Below, in pieces: positions 52,192-60,867 of a stretch of DNA of 64,000 nt. Below the pieces are notes generated by a model. It did no database searches, was not told the origin of the DNA, and saw only the letters and a list, made by a program, of their open reading frames with translations. The translations under genes were made by a program, and so were the position numbers. Source of the DNA: Paractinoplanes polyasparticus. GTDB lineage: Bacteria > Actinomycetota > Actinomycetes > Mycobacteriales > Micromonosporaceae. The stretch is from assembly GCF_019710575.1 (NCBI RefSeq), contig NZ_JAHWFK010000040.1:62001-126000 (forward strand), read 5' to 3'. Numbering within the stretch: position 1 is the first letter of the stretch; each line of letters opens with the position of its first letter.

Positions 52192-54150
52192 ATGCCGCTG
52201 AAGGTCAGCGTGGTCGTACCGGTCTACAACCCCGGCCCGTACATCGAGGACTGCATTCAGTCGCTGGTCTCCCAGAGCCTGCCCAAGGACGAGTACGAGG
52301 TCTGGTTCGTCGACGACGGATCGACCGACGAGACCCCGGCCCGGCTCGACCAGCTCGCGCTGGAGCAGCCGAACGTCCACGTGATCCACCAGGAACCGTC
52401 CGGGTGGTCCGGCAAGCCGCGCAACGTCGGGATCGACGCCGCCCAGGGCGACTACATCATGTTCGTCGACAACGACGACTACCTCGGCGCCGAGGCGCTC
52501 GAGCGGATGTACGACTACGGCGTCGCCAACGGCGCCGATGTGGTCGTCGGCAAGATGGCGGGCAAGGGCCGGCCGGTGCCGCGGGACCTCTTCCGCAAGA
52601 ACCGCCCCCGGGCCGGCGTGCAGAACGCGCCGCTCATCGACAGCCTCACCCCGCACAAGATGCTGCGGCGCGAGTTCCTGGCCAAGACAGGCCTGCGCTT
52701 CCGCGAGGGCCGTCGCCGGCTGGAGGACCACGTCTTCGTCACGGAGGCCTACCTGCGCGCCGAGAACGTGTCGGTCCTGAGCGACTACGTGTGCTACTAC
52801 CACGTCAAGCGCGACGACGCCTCGAACGCGGGCTTCCGGCCCATCGACCCGGTCGGGTACTTCGGCAACCTGCGCGAGGCCCTCGACATCGTCGATCAGT
52901 ACACCGAGCCCGGCCCGCTGCAGGACGGCCTGTTCCGCCGCTGGCTGCGCAACGAGATCGTGGAGCGCCTGCGCGCTCAGCGGCTGCTCAACATGGATCC
53001 GGAATACCGGCGCGAGATGTTCCGCGAAATGCGCTCGGTCGCCGTCGACCGCTTCGGCCCCGGCGTGGCGGCCGGCCTGTCACCGATCCAGCAGGTCGTG
53101 GCCGGACTGCTGGTCGCGGACCGGCTCGAGGACGTCGAGACGCTGGCCGAGTGGGAAGCCACGGTCAAGCCGATCGCCGAGCTGCAGACCTTGGCCTGGC
53201 GGGACGGCGCTCTGCGGGTCGCCTTCACCGTCGAGTACGCCGCCGGGGGCGAGCGCCTGACGTTCGTCCGGGCCGGTTCCGACGTCGCGCTCGCGCTGCC
53301 GATTCCGCAGAGCAGCCGGCAGGCGCTCGCGCTGCTCGAGGCCGGCATCTCCGCCCAGTCCGAGAAGTCGAAGGTCGACCTCGTCATCCGTGAGCGCTCG
53401 ACGGCCGCCGAGTTCTTCCAACCGGTGGAGTTCGAGCGCGTCCGTGTGCCGGCCGCGGATGACGCCGAGGTCCGGCTGCGGATCGACGCCACCGCCACCG
53501 TTGATCCGCGTACGGCGGCCGGTGGGGGCCCGGTCGGCTCCGGGATCTGGGACGCCTACGTCCGGTACAGCCTCAGCGGCTGGGCCAAGGAGACCCGGCT
53601 CGGATCCGTCCGCGAGCCCGCCGCCGACAGCGGCCGCCGGCTCGGCATCGTCGGCGGGGTGACCGTTCTTCCCTACTGGACGGACCCCCACCAGAATCTG
53701 TCGATCGACGTGAACGGGGCCACGAGCCGCCTCAAGTACGACCTGTCGGTGGTGCGGACAGCCGATGCGACGGTCGAGCCGGGCCGTCTGCGCCTCTCGC
53801 TTCCGGTCTACTCCGCCGGGGAGTCCGCGGGTAGCTCGGTGCGGTTGACCGACGCCGCGACGGGCGCCGTGCACGACTTCGGCGCCGAGATCAGCCCCGC
53901 CGAGGGCGGCTCGGTCCTGGAGTCGACGTTCGGCGGGCAGACGCTCGCCGCCGGCCGGTACAAGGTCGCGGTCGTCCTGGGGCAGAGGCCCACCGCCCTG
54001 CGACTGGGGCTGGTGGTCGACGGCCGGGGTGCGATCTCGGTCCAGTCCGCCGAGGAGATCGCCCGCCAGGTGGCCGCCAAGCCGCCACCGCGCAAGCGGC
54101 CCTTCGTACGCCGGGCTCTGCGAAAGATCAAGAAAGCCCTCGGGGCGTAG
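52192..54150 (+). CDS. Family 2 glycosyltransferase with large C-terminal domain
   Basis: A 652-residue enzyme. The GT-A domain has VSVVVPVYNPGPYIEDCI, FVDDGSTDETPARL and the D-x-D motif in MFVDNDDYLG; RRLEDHVFVTEAYLR fits the catalytic base region. About residues 320-630 form beta-rich modules of the kind seen in teichoic-acid glycosyltransferases such as TarS. The C-terminus is strongly basic (KPPPRKRPFVRRALRKIKKA), probably for membrane contact. ATG 52192 is preferred over TTG 52174, which overlaps rmlD. It likely adds a sugar, perhaps rhamnose, to the wall polymer. Confidence 0.85.
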   Translation: MPLKVSVVVPVYNPGPYIEDCIQSLVSQSLPKDEYEVWFVDDGSTDETPARLDQLALEQPNVHVIHQEPSGWSGKPRNVGIDAAQGDYIMFVDNDDYLGAEALERMYDYGVANGADVVVGKMAGKGRPVPRDLFRKNRPRAGVQNAPLIDSLTPHKMLRREFLAKTGLRFREGRRRLEDHVFVTEAYLRAENVSVLSDYVCYYHVKRDDASNAGFRPIDPVGYFGNLREALDIVDQYTEPGPLQDGLFRRWLRNEIVERLRAQRLLNMDPEYRREMFREMRSVAVDRFGPGVAAGLSPIQQVVAGLLVADRLEDVETLAEWEATVKPIAELQTLAWRDGALRVAFTVEYAAGGERLTFVRAGSDVALALPIPQSSRQALALLEAGISAQSEKSKVDLVIRERSTAAEFFQPVEFERVRVPAADDAEVRLRIDATATVDPRTAAGGGPVGSGIWDAYVRYSLSGWAKETRLGSVREPAADSGRRLGIVGGVTVLPYWTDPHQNLSIDVNGATSRLKYDLSVVRTADATVEPGRLRLSLPVYSAGESAGSSVRLTDAATGAVHDFGAEISPAEGGSVLESTFGGQTLAAGRYKVAVVLGQRPTALRLGLVVDGRGAISVQSAEEIARQVAAKPPPRKRPFVRRALRKIKKALGA

Positions 54151-54170
54151 GGGAGAGGGAAGAGATCGGG

Positions 54171-54767
54171 ATGCGGGAACTCGACATCGAAGGCGCGTGG
54201 GTGTTCGAACCGAAGGTGTTCGGCGACGAGCGCGGCAGCTTCCACGAGTGGTTCAAGGCGCCGGCGTTCAGCGAGTCGCTGGGCCACCGGTTCGACCTGG
54301 CCCAGGCCAACTGCTCGGTATCCCGCCGGGGCACGGTGCGCGGCCTGCACTACGCCGACGTGCCCCCCGGCCAGGCGAAATACGTCAAGTGTGTGCGGGG
54401 CGCGGTGCTCGACGTGATCGTCGACATCCGGGTCGGTTCCCCGACGTACAAGAAGTGGGAGATCGTCCGCCTGGACGACACCAACCACCACTCGGTGTAT
54501 CTGGCGGAGGGTCTGGGCCACGGTTTCATGGCCCTCACCGACGACGCCACGGTCGTCTACCTCTGTTCGGAGGGGTACGCGCCGGACCGTGAGCACGGGA
54601 TCAACCCCCTGGACCCGGAGCTCGCGATCCCGTGGCCGGACGGCCTGGAGCCGGTGCTGTCGGGCAAGGACGCGATCGCGCCCAGCCTGGCCGAGGCCGA
54701 GGCCGCCGGTCTGCTGCCGAAGTGGGAAGACTGCCAAAGCTTTTACGCCGAGCTCCGCAAGGGCTGA
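54171..54767 (+). CDS. rmlC: dTDP-4-dehydrorhamnose 3,5-epimerase
   Basis: A 198-residue cupin-like epimerase. FGDERGSFHEWF, SVSRRGTVRGLHYAD (catalytic His), KYVKCVRGAVLDVIVDIRVG (Asp/Lys) and LAEGLGHGFMALTDDATVVY match RmlC. It completes the L-rhamnose set, although the glycosyltransferase gene separates it from rmlABD. A GGGAGAGG ribosome site precedes ATG 54171. Confidence 0.93.
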   Translation: MRELDIEGAWVFEPKVFGDERGSFHEWFKAPAFSESLGHRFDLAQANCSVSRRGTVRGLHYADVPPGQAKYVKCVRGAVLDVIVDIRVGSPTYKKWEIVRLDDTNHHSVYLAEGLGHGFMALTDDATVVYLCSEGYAPDREHGINPLDPELAIPWPDGLEPVLSGKDAIAPSLAEAEAAGLLPKWEDCQSFYAELRKG

Positions 54768-54788
54768 CTACTCATACAAGGAGTCCAG

Positions 54789-55592
54789 TTGAAACGGCAC
54801 GAGTTCCTGCGGGAACTGCACAAGGTCAGCGCCAACCGCAACTACTTGGAAATCGGCGTCAACGACGGCCGCAGCCTGAGCCTGTCCCGGGTGCCCAGCA
54901 TCGCGATCGACCCCGCCTTCAAGGTCGTCACGGAGCTGAAGTGCGACGTCCACCTGGTGAAGGCCACCAGTGACGCCTTCTTCGCCCGCAAGAATCCCCT
55001 GGGGCACCTCAAGAGCGGGCGCCACCCGTTGCGCAACATGCGCCGGGGCCGCTCCCTCACCGGTTACTGGCGGGGGACCACGCTCGACCTGTCGTTCATC
55101 GACGGCATGCACCTCTTCGAGTACGCGTTCCGCGACTTCATCAACGTGGAGAAGCACTCGGACTGGTCCAGCGTGATCGTCCTGGACGACATGCTGCCGC
55201 GCAGTGTGGACGAGGCCGCGCGTGACCGGCACACCGACGCCTGGACCGGCGACGTCTACAAGATCATCGAGGTGCTCGCGCGGTACCGGCCCGACCTGGT
55301 GACCGTCCTGGTGGACACGGAGCCCACCGGCCAGTTGCTGGTCTTCGGCGCGGACCCGGGCAACACCGTGCTCAAGGACAAGTACGACGAGATCATGGCC
55401 GAGTACCTCGTGGAGGACCCGCAGAAGGTGCCCGAGGCCATCCTGGAGCGGTCCGCGGCCGTGTCGCCGCAGAGCCTGCTCCAGGCGGGGTTCTGGGATC
55501 AGATGGTCAAGGCCCGCAACCGGGGCCAGAGCCGCTCCCGCGGCTGGGAGCCGATGCGCCGCGCTTTGGAGCAGGTCGGCATCAGCCGCTGA
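54789..55592 (+). CDS. SAM-dependent methyltransferase (Methyltransf_24 type)
   Basis: A 267-residue protein starting at TTG 54789 with AAGGAG 7 nt upstream. NYLEIGVNDGRSLSLSRVPS is the SAM-binding loop and TLDLSFIDGMHLFEYAFRDF the following acidic strand with D-G-M-H. The tail is basic. It is the last gene of the rml cluster and may methylate a sugar of the wall polymer, a common capping step. The position in the operon is the only support for that role. Confidence 0.75.
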   Translation: MKRHEFLRELHKVSANRNYLEIGVNDGRSLSLSRVPSIAIDPAFKVVTELKCDVHLVKATSDAFFARKNPLGHLKSGRHPLRNMRRGRSLTGYWRGTTLDLSFIDGMHLFEYAFRDFINVEKHSDWSSVIVLDDMLPRSVDEAARDRHTDAWTGDVYKIIEVLARYRPDLVTVLVDTEPTGQLLVFGADPGNTVLKDKYDEIMAEYLVEDPQKVPEAILERSAAVSPQSLLQAGFWDQMVKARNRGQSRSRGWEPMRRALEQVGISR

Positions 55593-55605
55593 CGGTCGCA
55601 GCCGT

Positions 55606-55629
55606 GGCCGCCGGTCCGGACCGGCGGCC
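55606..55629. terminator. Bidirectional hairpin between convergent genes
   Basis: A perfect 24-bp palindrome (GGCCGCCGGTCC and its complement) lies between the methyltransferase stop at 55592 and the convergent membrane protein stop at 55674. Confidence 0.6.
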
Positions 55630-55673
55630 CGGCCCGCAGGATCGCAGCAGTGTCGGGACAGTGCCCGGGCCGC

Positions 55674-56099
55674 TCACAGGATGATCCCGCCGCTGTACCA
55701 GATGCCCAGCAGGAAGAGAGCGAGCGGCAGCGTCGGCCGCAGCAGCCCGGCCGGCGCCGCGGCCAGGTGCCGCCGCGGACGTCGCTCGTCGCCGGGCAGC
55801 CAGGCGAGGATGGTGCCGGAGTGGCGCATCAGCCCGATCGCTGCCGCGACCCAGATGACCGTGTAATAGACCATTCGCAGCGGGGTCAGCTCCACGAAAC
55901 CGATCAGCGCCCACACCGCCGTGATGAGGAACAAGGCCAGCATGCCGGTTTCCAGCACTTCGCGGCGCACGGCCCGCCGGCCGAGGCCGTACGCGAGGGT
56001 GAGGGCGATGACGGCCAGCGCGGCAGCAATTCCGGCGCGGAGACGCAGCAGGAAATCGGCGCTGCCCGGTAGCTCCGGGTAGTCCGGATTCTTGATCAC
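55674..56099 (-). CDS. Small membrane protein of unknown function
   Basis: A 141-residue protein from GTG 56099 with four hydrophobic segments (IAAALAVIALTLAYGLG, LETGMLALFLITAVWALIGF, MVYYTVIWVAAAIGLM, TLPLALFLLGIWYSG). It could also be the C-terminal part of the decayed TIR-membrane gene upstream, because an open frame leads into it (QSAQPRVIKNPDYPELPG). No family was recognised. Confidence 0.5.
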   Translation of the reverse strand: MIKNPDYPELPGSADFLLRLRAGIAAALAVIALTLAYGLGRRAVRREVLETGMLALFLITAVWALIGFVELTPLRMVYYTVIWVAAAIGLMRHSGTILAWLPGDERRPRRHLAAAPAGLLRPTLPLALFLLGIWYSGGIIL

Positions 56100-56785
56100 G
56101 CGGGGTTGCGCCGACTGGTACGGCGGGGTCGGCGCGACGAATCGGGGTGATCCGCGGCCCCGGATTGGGAATCATTTGAGGTTCCTGCGAGCGCACCCGG
56201 TATTCGCTGGACGGCGCGGTGCCCGCCGTGAAAGCCGCCGACAGGGCGAACACGGCAGCCGCCGCGACCAGGCACTCGAGGAGGATCTTCGCGGGGCGCG
56301 GCGCCTCGAAGGCATCGGCCGCGCGTGGCACCGCCGGGGTCGGCGTTGCTTCATCCGGGCCCGGCCGCGGCAGAAGGCGCGCAACGGCTGCACCAGCCAG
56401 CCCGCATAGATCAGGCAGGCGGCCCCCATGACCGCCGCGGCCGGGCGGTGCCGCTCGGGAACCGGATCGTCCAGGTCGACCGCAACGGCCGCGAACAGGC
56501 CGGCCACGGCCAGTGCGGTCAGGCACAGGGCGGCGGCGACCAGAAGGACGCTTGCCGGCCACGCCGTGACCCTCCGCCGGGGCGCCGGCAGAGCGGGTCC
56601 GCCGGTCAGCGCCGCCGCCAGCAGGGTGGCGCCCTAGTCCGTGCCGGGCACCAGCCGTTGCACGTCGAACCAGGCATCGATGCCGTGCCCGTGCAGGGCG
56701 GCGGTGAGTTGCCGCGCAGCGTGGAACTGCCGCCGGGAGTAGCTGACGAAGACATGACCGGTCTCCGCGAGAGGGACCACTCGTC
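56100..56785 (-). pseudogene. TIR-domain membrane protein, decayed
   Basis: Minus-strand frames give a clear TIR start, GHVFVSYSRRQFHAARQLTA and HGHGIDAWFDVQRLVPGTD, ending at a TAG (56636-56638). The rest of the TIR domain, including its catalytic Glu region, is missing. Immediately downstream are hydrophobic segments (WPASVLLVAAALCLTALAV, AAVMGAACLIYAGWL), then another frame with ILLECLVAAAAVFALSAAF. TIR plus membrane segments is a known actinobacterial arrangement. Lesions are a stop, an internal deletion and a shift near 56350. Confidence 0.55.
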
Positions 56786-56995
56786 CATTGTGGGCCGCCG
56801 TGTCCAGCGGTTCCTGCGGCGGGACCGGAGCGCTCAGCGCGATCCGACAGTGGCAATCCCATGATCGGCCTGGCCGGGCGGCACCCGGCAGCGTTCCTGG
56901 CGATGAGAGCATGATCACCTGTGTTGGCCTCTTCCGCGGAGGATCCTCCCTGGTGAACTGTGGTCGGCGACGACGCATGACAGGAGTCCGCAATC

Positions 56996-58102
56996 ATGGG
57001 CGATGCCCCGGCTGGTGGCTATGTACAGCTGCTCACCCCTGACGGCGAACACGCCGGCAGCGTCACCACCGAGCAGGGCGTCACGTACTCGGTCGGGTTC
57101 ACCGACGATGAGTATCGTGATCTCTACCGCGACCTGGTGACGGTGCGCCGGCTCGACGCCGAGGGCGTCGCGCTGCAGCGGCAGGGCGAGCTGGGCCTGT
57201 GGGTGAGCCTGCTGGGTCAGGAGGCGGCGCAGGTCGGCTCCGGCCGGGCGCTGCGGCCGCAGGACATGGCGTTCCCCAGTTATCGCGAGCACGGCGTGCT
57301 CTATGCCCGTGGGCTCGACCCGATCATGCCGTTCAGCCTGTTCCGGGGCATCGATCAGGGCGGCTGGGAGGTCGCCGAGCACCGGTTCAACAACTACACG
57401 CTCGTGATCGGCGCGCAGACCCTGCACGCCACCGGCTATGCGATGGGTGTCCGGCTGGACGGCAAGGCCGGCGGCCCGGACGGTGAGGCGGTGATCGCCT
57501 ACTTCGGCGACGGCGCGACCAGCCAGGGCGAGGTCAACGAGGCGTTTGTCTGGTCGTCGGTGTTCGCCGCGCCCGTCGTCTTCTTCTGCCAGAACAACCA
57601 GTGGGCGATCTCCCAGCCGCTCGAGCGGCAGACCCGCAACCCGATCCACCGGCGGGCCGACGGTTTCGGCTTCCCGGGCGTACGGGTCGACGGCAACGAC
57701 GTCCTGGCCAGCTATGCGGTGACCCGGGCGGCCCTGGACGACGCGCGGCAGGGCCGGGGGCCGACGCTGGTCGAGGCCTACACGTACCGGATGGGCGGGC
57801 ACAGCACCTCCGACGACCCCAGCCGTTACCGGACGGTGGGCGAGGTCGAAGCGTGGAAGGCCAAGGACCCGATCAGCCGGGTGAGGGCGTTCCTGGTCAA
57901 GCAGCAGCTGGCTGACGACGACTTCTTCGCCCAGGTCGACGCCGACGCCGGCAAGATCGCCCTCGACCTGCGCGAGCGCGTCATGAGCCTGTCCGACCCG
58001 CAGCCGGTCACCATGTTCGACAACGTGTACCCGGAAGGCTCACCCGAGACGGACCGGCAGCGCGACGGGTTCACCGGCTACCACGACTCGTTCCGGGGCT
58101 GA
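56996..58102 (+). CDS. pdhA: Pyruvate/2-oxoacid dehydrogenase E1 component, alpha subunit
   Basis: A 368-residue TPP enzyme subunit. YRDLVTVRRLDAEGVALQRQ opens it; FPSYREHGVL follows; IAYFGDGATSQGEVNEAF with FCQNNQWAIS is the TPP/Mg motif (G-D-G..N); YRMGGHSTSDDPSRYR contains the phosphorylation-loop region. It decarboxylates a 2-oxo acid together with E1-beta, which normally follows directly. Here a convergent truncated lipoprotein follows instead, so the beta subunit is elsewhere or lost. Confidence 0.9.
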   Translation: MGDAPAGGYVQLLTPDGEHAGSVTTEQGVTYSVGFTDDEYRDLYRDLVTVRRLDAEGVALQRQGELGLWVSLLGQEAAQVGSGRALRPQDMAFPSYREHGVLYARGLDPIMPFSLFRGIDQGGWEVAEHRFNNYTLVIGAQTLHATGYAMGVRLDGKAGGPDGEAVIAYFGDGATSQGEVNEAFVWSSVFAAPVVFFCQNNQWAISQPLERQTRNPIHRRADGFGFPGVRVDGNDVLASYAVTRAALDDARQGRGPTLVEAYTYRMGGHSTSDDPSRYRTVGEVEAWKAKDPISRVRAFLVKQQLADDDFFAQVDADAGKIALDLRERVMSLSDPQPVTMFDNVYPEGSPETDRQRDGFTGYHDSFRG

Positions 58103-58119
58103 GCCCGGCGCGGCGGTAA

Positions 58120-58374
58120 CTACTTGTCGTGGTACTTCTGGCCGTCCGAGTAGTCGCCGTTCACGGTGTAGCTGTACGTCGTGGTGGTGAGGCGGCGCAG
58201 GGCGGCCTTCACCGCGTCCGCGGGTGGCAGTTCCGTGGCCGAGGGCGCGACGGATGCGGGGGAGGAGGGCGGTGCGGCCGCCGTGGCTCCGGAATTGTCG
58301 CAACCGGCGAGAAGAACCGCTGCCACCACGGCTACGAGCGGAACGGTCGGGTGTCGGCGATTCGGCGAAGGCAC
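58120..58374 (-). pseudogene. Truncated LprG/LppX-like lipoprotein
   Basis: An 84-residue product from GTG 58374. The signal peptide VPLVAVVAAVLLAGC has a lipobox; the mature part runs AVKAALRRLTTTTYSYTVNG and stops at YSDGQKYHDK. LppX/LprG domains normally continue for another 150 residues or more of antiparallel sheet, so the 3' part is probably lost. It follows the MFS gene by 29 nt on the same strand. A real short lipoprotein cannot be excluded. Confidence 0.55.
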
Positions 58375-58403
58375 GGGGACACGGTAGAGGATGGAGGGCG
58401 TCC

Positions 58404-59996
58404 CTATTGCCCGTTGACCGGCTTGGGCTTGTCGGCGCTGACTGGCTGGGGCTTGCCGGCGCCGGCGGGCTGGGGCTTGCCGGCGCTGATCGGCTCGGGC
58501 TTGTCGGCGCTGACGGACCGGGGCTTGCCGGCCAGCAGCAGGCCCAGCAGCGCGCCGAGCGTGCAGAGGGCCGCCGTGATCAGGAAGATCTCGCGGTATT
58601 CGGTTTGCAGAGCACCCTTGAGCGCGACCTCGTAGGCGGCGAGCCGGGCTTGGTACTCGGCTGGTTCGACGCCGAACGGCAACGGGGTGTCGAGGTTCGC
58701 GGTCAGTTCCTGGAAGCGGTGCAGGCCCCACGCGGTGAGGGCGGCCACGCCGAGCAGCATGCCGACCATCCGGGCGACGACCGCTGCGGCGGAGGCGATG
58801 CCGTGGCGGTCGGGGGGTGTCACGCGAAGCACGGCGGCGGAGAGCGGCGCGATGACCAGGCCCAGGCCGAGGCCGGCAATGGCCAGGTCGGTGTCCAGGC
58901 GAGGGAGGATTCCCGCGTGGCGGGCGGCGAGGACGTCGGCCGGCCAGTAGGCGATCAGCGCGTACCCGCAAGCGGCCGTGAGAAGGCCGATCAGGGTGAC
59001 CAGCCGCTCGCCCAGGCGGGTGAGTATCAGGCCGCCGAGAACGGCGCCGATCGGCAGGGCGATCAGGAAGCGGGTCAGCAGCAGTGTGCCGCCGAACGCG
59101 TCCCTGCCCAGCAGGGTCTGCGCGACCAGCTGGACGTCGACCAGCGTCACCATCAGGGCGGCGCCGGTGCAGAAACTCGCGCCGAGCGCGGCGAGAAAAG
59201 GCGTCAGGTGTACGCCGGTCGGGTCGAACAGCTTGGTGCGGGCTCGCCTTTCCCACAGGGCGAAAAGCACGAGTACGACCACCGCCGCGCCCAGGGTGGG
59301 CAGGCCCCACGACGGCAGCACCGCGCGGTCGGGTTCCGGGTTGTAGAGGCCGACGACGAGCAGGGCCAGGCCCGCGGCGAGCAGGATGCCGCCGAGGACG
59401 TCGACCGGGCGGCGGTGTGGCCGGGGGGTGGTGTCGCGGGGAAGCGCGAACAGAACGGCGACGGCGGCCAGCGCGGCCAGCGGGATGTTGATCCAGAAGA
59501 TGCCGCGCCAGCCGATCAGGGCGGCGGTCGCGCCGCCGTAGAGCGGGCCGAGGACGCTGCCGAGTTCTTGCGCGGCGCCGACCGTGCCCAGGGCCACCGC
59601 GCGGCGGTGGTGTTCCGTCCACAGGTCGCCGGCCAGAGCCATGGTCACCGGGAGCAGCGCGCCGCCGGCCAGTCCCTGCAGCACGCGGCCGGCCACCAGC
59701 CACTGGATCGACTCGCCGGAGGCCGCGGTGATCGCCGAGCCCGCGGCGAAGCCGGCCAGGCAGGCGACGATGACGGCACGGCGGCCGAGCCGGTCGGAGA
59801 GTGAACCGAGCAGCGGCATGCCGGCCACGTACCCGAGCAGGAAGCCGGTCACGATCGGCGTGGCACGCTCGAGGTGGTTGAGCGCGATGTGCAGGTCGCC
59901 GAGAATGTCGGTCAGAACCGTGACCACGACGTACGCGTCGAGGGCGGCGAGCAGGACGGTGGCGCCCCCGACACTGATCGCCAGGTTACGGCGCAC
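58404..59996 (-). CDS. MFS exporter, P55/EmrB-like
   Basis: A 530-residue transporter with 14 predicted membrane segments: ALDAYVVVTVLTDI, LGSLSDRLGRRAV (motif A), RVLQGLAGGALLPVTMAL (motif B/C), and so on. The C-terminal 40 residues are five degenerate repeats of about nine residues (SADKPEPI, SAGKPQPA, GAGKPQPV). GTG 59996 overlaps the LprG-like gene by 11 nt. In mycobacteria the equivalent lipoprotein-MFS pair (LprG-P55) exports triacylated lipids and supports envelope assembly; the same role is inferred here. Confidence 0.87.
   Translation of the reverse strand: MRRNLAISVGGATVLLAALDAYVVVTVLTDILGDLHIALNHLERATPIVTGFLLGYVAGMPLLGSLSDRLGRRAVIVACLAGFAAGSAITAASGESIQWLVAGRVLQGLAGGALLPVTMALAGDLWTEHHRRAVALGTVGAAQELGSVLGPLYGGATAALIGWRGIFWINIPLAALAAVAVLFALPRDTTPRPHRRPVDVLGGILLAAGLALLVVGLYNPEPDRAVLPSWGLPTLGAAVVVLVLFALWERRARTKLFDPTGVHLTPFLAALGASFCTGAALMVTLVDVQLVAQTLLGRDAFGGTLLLTRFLIALPIGAVLGGLILTRLGERLVTLIGLLTAACGYALIAYWPADVLAARHAGILPRLDTDLAIAGLGLGLVIAPLSAAVLRVTPPDRHGIASAAAVVARMVGMLLGVAALTAWGLHRFQELTANLDTPLPFGVEPAEYQARLAAYEVALKGALQTEYREIFLITAALCTLGALLGLLLAGKPRSVSADKPEPISAGKPQPAGAGKPQPVSADKPKPVNGQ
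58425..58530. repeat. 27-bp coding tandem repeat in the MFS gene
   Basis: About four to five degenerate copies of a 27-bp unit (core GGCTTGCCGGCGCTGA) encode the lysine/proline-rich C-terminal tail of the transporter. The unit length keeps the frame. Confidence 0.75.
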
Positions 59997-60657
59997 TGAT
60001 CGTTACCGGGGCGTCGAACTCCTTGAACGTGACCGTGACGGTGCCCCCGGACAGGGTGAAGGTCGCCTTGAGCAGACGCTTGTCGGCGTCGGCGATCCAC
60101 AGCTTGGCCGGGATGCTGTTGGTCATGCCGGGGATCAGCCCGGCCAGATCGGCGCCGGTCGTGGTGGCCGCGACCCGCCAAGCGTCCTTGCCGTCGACCG
60201 GCTCCGACGCCTCGGTGGTGGCGCCGGTCGCCGATCCGAGCACCTTGGCGATGCCGCGGTCGGGGTCGAGGATGGCCGACGGGTCGTAGACCGAGGAGGC
60301 CAGCGTGAGCGGCAGCGTCTGGTAGCCGCCGGTCGGTCCCTTCAGGTGGATCTTGTCGCCGACGATCACGAACTCGAGCTCGACGGGCGTGCCGGACTGC
60401 TCGACCTGCGCGGTGCCCTTCGCGCTGCCTTCCTTGGTCAGCGTGCCCTCGGCCCGGCGCAGGCTGAGCCCGGCGATCTCACCGTCGGCCCCGATCAGGA
60501 ACTGCGTGGTCTTGATCTCGCGCATGGCGGCGGCCGAGTCTTTCACCAACGTGTCGCCCGGCGGCAGGTTCTCGCTGCTCGCAGCCTTGTCAGGGGTGCA
60601 CGCGACGAGCGCGAACAGAACGGCGGACAACGCGAGGACCGGGCGGAGTCGGGACAT
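59986..60657 (-). CDS. lprG: LprG/LppX-family lipoprotein
   Basis: A 223-residue lipoprotein: signal and lipobox LSAVLFALVAC, then LVKDSAAAMREIKTTQFLIG, LRRAEGTLTKEGSAKGTAQV, YDPSAILDPDRGIAKVLGSA and VTVTFKEFDAPVTISAP. This is the LppX_LprAFG fold that cradles triacylated lipids. It is directly upstream of and overlapping a P55-like MFS gene, the same order as in mycobacteria. ATG 60657 is chosen because the signal peptide starts there. Confidence 0.85.
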   Translation of the reverse strand: MSRLRPVLALSAVLFALVACTPDKAASSENLPPGDTLVKDSAAAMREIKTTQFLIGADGEIAGLSLRRAEGTLTKEGSAKGTAQVEQSGTPVELEFVIVGDKIHLKGPTGGYQTLPLTLASSVYDPSAILDPDRGIAKVLGSATGATTEASEPVDGKDAWRVAATTTGADLAGLIPGMTNSIPAKLWIADADKRLLKATFTLSGGTVTVTFKEFDAPVTISAP

Positions 60658-60867
60658 ACCGCGAATGCTAGACGGGCGCGCAAATCTACTGTGGCCGGCC
60701 CGGCCTTTGCCGTCGTCAATTTCCGTGTTTCGTGGACCTTTTCGGAATCTGCTGTTGTCGTACCACCCGATCGGGCCATCCCGGCCGCCCGGACCGCGAG
60801 TTACGTTCGGGCGACGCGTCTCACGGAAAGTCACTGTGGTCTATCGATCAATTGATCCGGGGGAATC

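Noticed and set aside
58425..58530. Possible CRISPR-like repeat array
   Set aside because: Units are 27 bp without spacers, in frame and degenerate, so they are a protein tail repeat.
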